Source: an uncultured Verrucomicrobia subdivision 3 bacterium (GTDB taxonomy: Bacteria; Verrucomicrobiota; Verrucomicrobiia; Limisphaerales; UBA11358). From it: a DNA stretch of 45,043 nucleotides. Under the pieces are notes generated by a model. The model was not told the DNA's origin. It worked only from the letters and a program-made list of their open reading frames with translations, and made no database searches. This document shows, one piece after another, positions 42,796 through 45,043 of this stretch; the stretch's first letter is position 1; each line of letters begins with the position of its first letter. The position numbers and the translations under genes are program-made. The stretch covers positions 1 to 45,043 of the forward strand of contig CAISYZ010000220.1 in the NCBI GenBank assembly GCA_903889895.1, given 5' to 3'.

Positions 42796-44838
42796 TTAGT
42801 CGTAAATGGGAATCCGGACTTTCACCTCGGTGCCTTGGCCGGGTGCGCTATTGACCTCCAGCTTGCCGCCCATTTGCGCGGTGCGTTCACGCTGGCCGAG
42901 CAGACCGAAATGGCTGCCCGCAGGCGGCTGCGCGGGATTAAATCCGCTGCCGTCATCGCGCACGGTCAGGCATACATCTCCAGCGGAGAAATCCAGCGCC
43001 ACGGAGATTTTTTTTGCCCGGGCGTGTTTCACCGCGTTGGTGATGGATTCCTGCCCGATGCGCAGCAGGTTGTTTTCAATTGCCGTGGCCAGTCGCCGGG
43101 CGGGTCCAGTGACAAGGAAATGGCTTTCGAGGGTAGTTCCACTGGTGAGTTGCGCCAGAATTCCCTGTAGAGCCGAGGCGAGATCCGTATTTTCTAGAAT
43201 GTGTGAGCGCATGTTCCAGATGGAGTTGCGCGCCTCGGTGAGACTCTGGCGTGCCATTTGGTGAGCGATGTCAAGATGCTTGGTGACTTTTTCCGGTTCG
43301 TAACCCAAGCGATCCTTGACCAATTCTAGGTGCATTGAAATAGCCCCCAGCCCTTGGGCCAATGTGTCGTGAAGCTCGCGGGCGATGCGGTTGCGCTCGG
43401 CGAACATCGCCGAAAACTCCGTCTCGGCCATCGCTCGCCGGAGTTCCTGTTCGCGCAACCGCTGCCGCGCCATCAAGGCGATGCCGGCGGAGACGAGCAG
43501 TGAAATACCCGTGACGGTTGTAAGCAGAATGAGGATGCGCTTGGTTGTCCACCACGGTAGCCGTTGCAATACCACAACGTCCTCAGGCGAACGCAATAGC
43601 AGTTGAAATTCCCGAGCTTGTTGTGGTCCACCACCGCCGATGAAACTGGCGTTGTCAGCCGTGGCGCGGCAGATGCCGGTCAACCGCACTCGGCTGCCCG
43701 GTTCTAGGTTGTCGGGGATGGTTTCGGCCTGGCGCAGGCTGGCGCGCAGGGAATTACCCTGCCAGTTCACGGTGAACAGCCAGCCGTTCAAAGTGCGAGT
43801 GATGTCGGCCAGTTGGGCGGTCAGTTGGATCAGGTCGCCGTCACGTTCCAAGGCATCACTCTTGCGTGTCACGGCGATAGGTTCGGGATTGTTTGTGGCC
43901 GGTGCAATCACCCGAAAAGTGGCGTCCTCTAACACCGGCGTGAAATCTCCGTTGGCGGGAAAACCCGCCACATCAATTGTATCGCCCGGTTTCAGCGGCT
44001 GGGTTTTTGGCGAGTTGACGCGCAGACCGTGACCGTTGTTTCGCAGCCAGAGCGTTTCACCGGGAATCTGATACAGCACGGCTCCCCGCACGCAAACGCG
44101 GTGGCGGCGCGTGTCTTCCGGCGTGAACTCCAAAATATTTTGCGCCCGGCGCAGCGGCGCGGTGAACGGGCTCGCTGGCGCGGGCTTCTCGACGACGAGA
44201 TACTTGTCCCCGGGCACCATCAGCAAAGGATTGAGAATTTGCCGGCTGCTGCTGAACTGGTAAAAGCAAATGCCGGTGAGCCGCACTTCTGCATCCACCA
44301 GTCCCAGCGCATTGGTTGGACCAAAATACTGCACCGGCAACCGCATGCCCCCGATGGCAAGAATCATCTTGAATTCGTAATTTTGCACCATGCGGCATTC
44401 GCGAACAATCCCGCTGACCTGGACCCATTGCGCATCCACGGCACCACTCTCGAGCGCATCGAGCGATGCCTGGCGCGGTGCCGGAATTTGCCCGGTGCCC
44501 ACCTTGCTAATGCGTTGCGGCCAGACCACTGGTGCAAACTGTCCGGGATCCGTCGTGCCTTCCACTTCAACCAAGTCACCGCGCTTGAGCCAAGAATAAT
44601 TATTCGTGCCGCTATATAAAAAAATTCCCGCTGTGCTGTCTTGGATGACGACACCGGTCCGGCCTTCGCCAGTGACGACACCGCGCAGCTTCGTTGGAAG
44701 ATGCTGGCTGGCTGCTGACACGCTCAGCGCCCGGACTTGCTCCGCGTTGGTGAGTATCTCGCCGCTGCTTTCTGCCGCTGCCGAAGTTTGAATCGCGGCT
44801 AGAAACACTGCCAGAAAGGTGTAAAAAAATAATTTCAA
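42796..44838 (-). CDS. NarX/LiaS-type sensor histidine kinase with OB-fold-like periplasmic repeats
   Basis: A 680-residue sensor with a signal peptide (about 1-22, ending TSAAAE). The periplasmic region (about 45-425) appears to hold four related beta-rich segments of OB-fold type: LRGVVTGEGRTGVVIQDS, VQVSGIVRECRM, VCVRGAVLYQIPGETLWL and IQLTAQLADITRTLNGWLF. A transmembrane helix follows at about 428-456. The HisKA_3 dimerization domain has ERNRIARELHDTLAQGLG with phospho-acceptor His490. The ATPase domain has the N-box NAVKHA and the G-box DDGSGFN. The gene starts 13 nt after the GH3 stop and is followed by its regulator after 2 nt. It probably senses a sugar-related or envelope signal; the ligand is unknown. 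Confidence 0.92.
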   Translation of the reverse strand: MKLFFYTFLAVFLAAIQTSAAAESSGEILTNAEQVRALSVSAASQHLPTKLRGVVTGEGRTGVVIQDSTAGIFLYSGTNNYSWLKRGDLVEVEGTTDPGQFAPVVWPQRISKVGTGQIPAPRQASLDALESGAVDAQWVQVSGIVRECRMVQNYEFKMILAIGGMRLPVQYFGPTNALGLVDAEVRLTGICFYQFSSSRQILNPLLMVPGDKYLVVEKPAPASPFTAPLRRAQNILEFTPEDTRRHRVCVRGAVLYQIPGETLWLRNNGHGLRVNSPKTQPLKPGDTIDVAGFPANGDFTPVLEDATFRVIAPATNNPEPIAVTRKSDALERDGDLIQLTAQLADITRTLNGWLFTVNWQGNSLRASLRQAETIPDNLEPGSRVRLTGICRATADNASFIGGGGPQQAREFQLLLRSPEDVVVLQRLPWWTTKRILILLTTVTGISLLVSAGIALMARQRLREQELRRAMAETEFSAMFAERNRIARELHDTLAQGLGAISMHLELVKDRLGYEPEKVTKHLDIAHQMARQSLTEARNSIWNMRSHILENTDLASALQGILAQLTSGTTLESHFLVTGPARRLATAIENNLLRIGQESITNAVKHARAKKISVALDFSAGDVCLTVRDDGSGFNPAQPPAGSHFGLLGQRERTAQMGGKLEVNSAPGQGTEVKVRIPIYD

Positions 44839-44851
44839 AAAATGTCCGGTT

Positions 44852-45043
44852 TCATTGCTGGATTACGTCGTTGTGCAATGTGAACTTTCCCATCAGCCGC
44901 AAGTCACGCGAGGAGCTGCCGACTAAAATCTCGAAGTCGTCGCCCTGTGTCACCCACGATTTCTTGGCGTCGTCGTAATACGCAAACGCTTCTTTGTTCA
45001 AAGGAATGGAAACGGTCTGCTTTTCACCGGGCTGGAGGAATAC
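44852..45043 (-). CDS. C-terminal end of a GH3 beta-glycosidase, 5'-truncated by window edge
   Basis: Sixty-three codons run from the window edge to a TGA at 44852. The reading VFLQPGEKQTVSIPL, then FAYYDDAKKSWV and FEILVGSSSRDLRL, is the fibronectin III-like C-terminal domain of GH3 beta-glucosidases and beta-xylosidases. These hydrolyse terminal non-reducing beta-linked sugars. The catalytic domains lie outside the window. The sensor kinase starts 13 nt downstream, so the GH3 gene, kinase and regulator form one operon. Confidence 0.87.
   Translation of the reverse strand, partial: VFLQPGEKQTVSIPLNKEAFAYYDDAKKSWVTQGDDFEILVGSSSRDLRLMGKFTLHNDVIQQ

Overview
The window looks like a chromosomal segment of a Verrucomicrobiota bacterium, probably a soil or freshwater member close to Pedosphaera (former subdivision 3). 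This is inferred from the gene types: very large autotransporter-associated beta-strand repeat (PATR) proteins, pseudopilins with the [23 protein letters not shown] head, an ECF sigma factor paired with a Ser/Thr kinase, Asn/Thr/Gly-rich secreted glycoside hydrolases ending in a common C-terminal module, and weak or absent Shine-Dalgarno sequences. No rRNA, tRNA, insertion sequence, integrase or CRISPR array was seen.

Region 1 (1-6030, minus strand, read right to left): an ECF sigma factor, a membrane Ser/Thr kinase, then the fatty-acid synthesis genes fabD, fabG, acpP and fabF. fabF is cut by the left window edge and was recovered by reading the minus strand directly. A strong hairpin with a T-rich tail lies between acpP and fabF.

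Region 2 (6031-7045): a gene-poor kilobase with a small, possibly decayed hypothetical gene, a near-perfect 19-bp inverted repeat and a candidate promoter for the next gene.

Region 3 (7046-30920, plus strand): a 2250-residue PATR surface protein, two pseudopilin-like proteins, then five tightly spaced genes: GH30, a multidomain putative zinc metallopeptidase, PATR-GH30, a second type of GH30, and a GH78-type alpha-L-rhamnosidase. Gaps are 53 nt or less and two junctions overlap, so 13888-30920 is probably one transcription unit.

Region 4 (30921-31772): a gene-poor stretch with a 21-bp-periodic imperfect-palindrome array (14 units) and a pair of abutting perfect inverted repeats upstream of the next gene.

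Region 5 (31773-42125, plus strand): a second giant PATR protein of about 2700 residues, a textbook intrinsic terminator, and a secreted GH51/GH44-like glycosidase.

Region 6 (42152-45043, minus strand): a NarL/LuxR-type response regulator and its sensor kinase, 13 nt downstream of a GH3 beta-glycosidase gene that enters from the right edge.

Taken together, regions 3-6 look like a polysaccharide-degradation locus with its own two-component system. The enzyme set (GH30 x3, GH78, arabinofuranosidase-like, GH3) would fit a rhamnose- and arabinose-decorated polymer such as type II arabinogalactan or another hemicellulose or pectin side chain; this is inference. Six of the secreted proteins end in related modules finishing in F-[YFW]-[RK] and a final Pro, a candidate sorting or anchoring signal.
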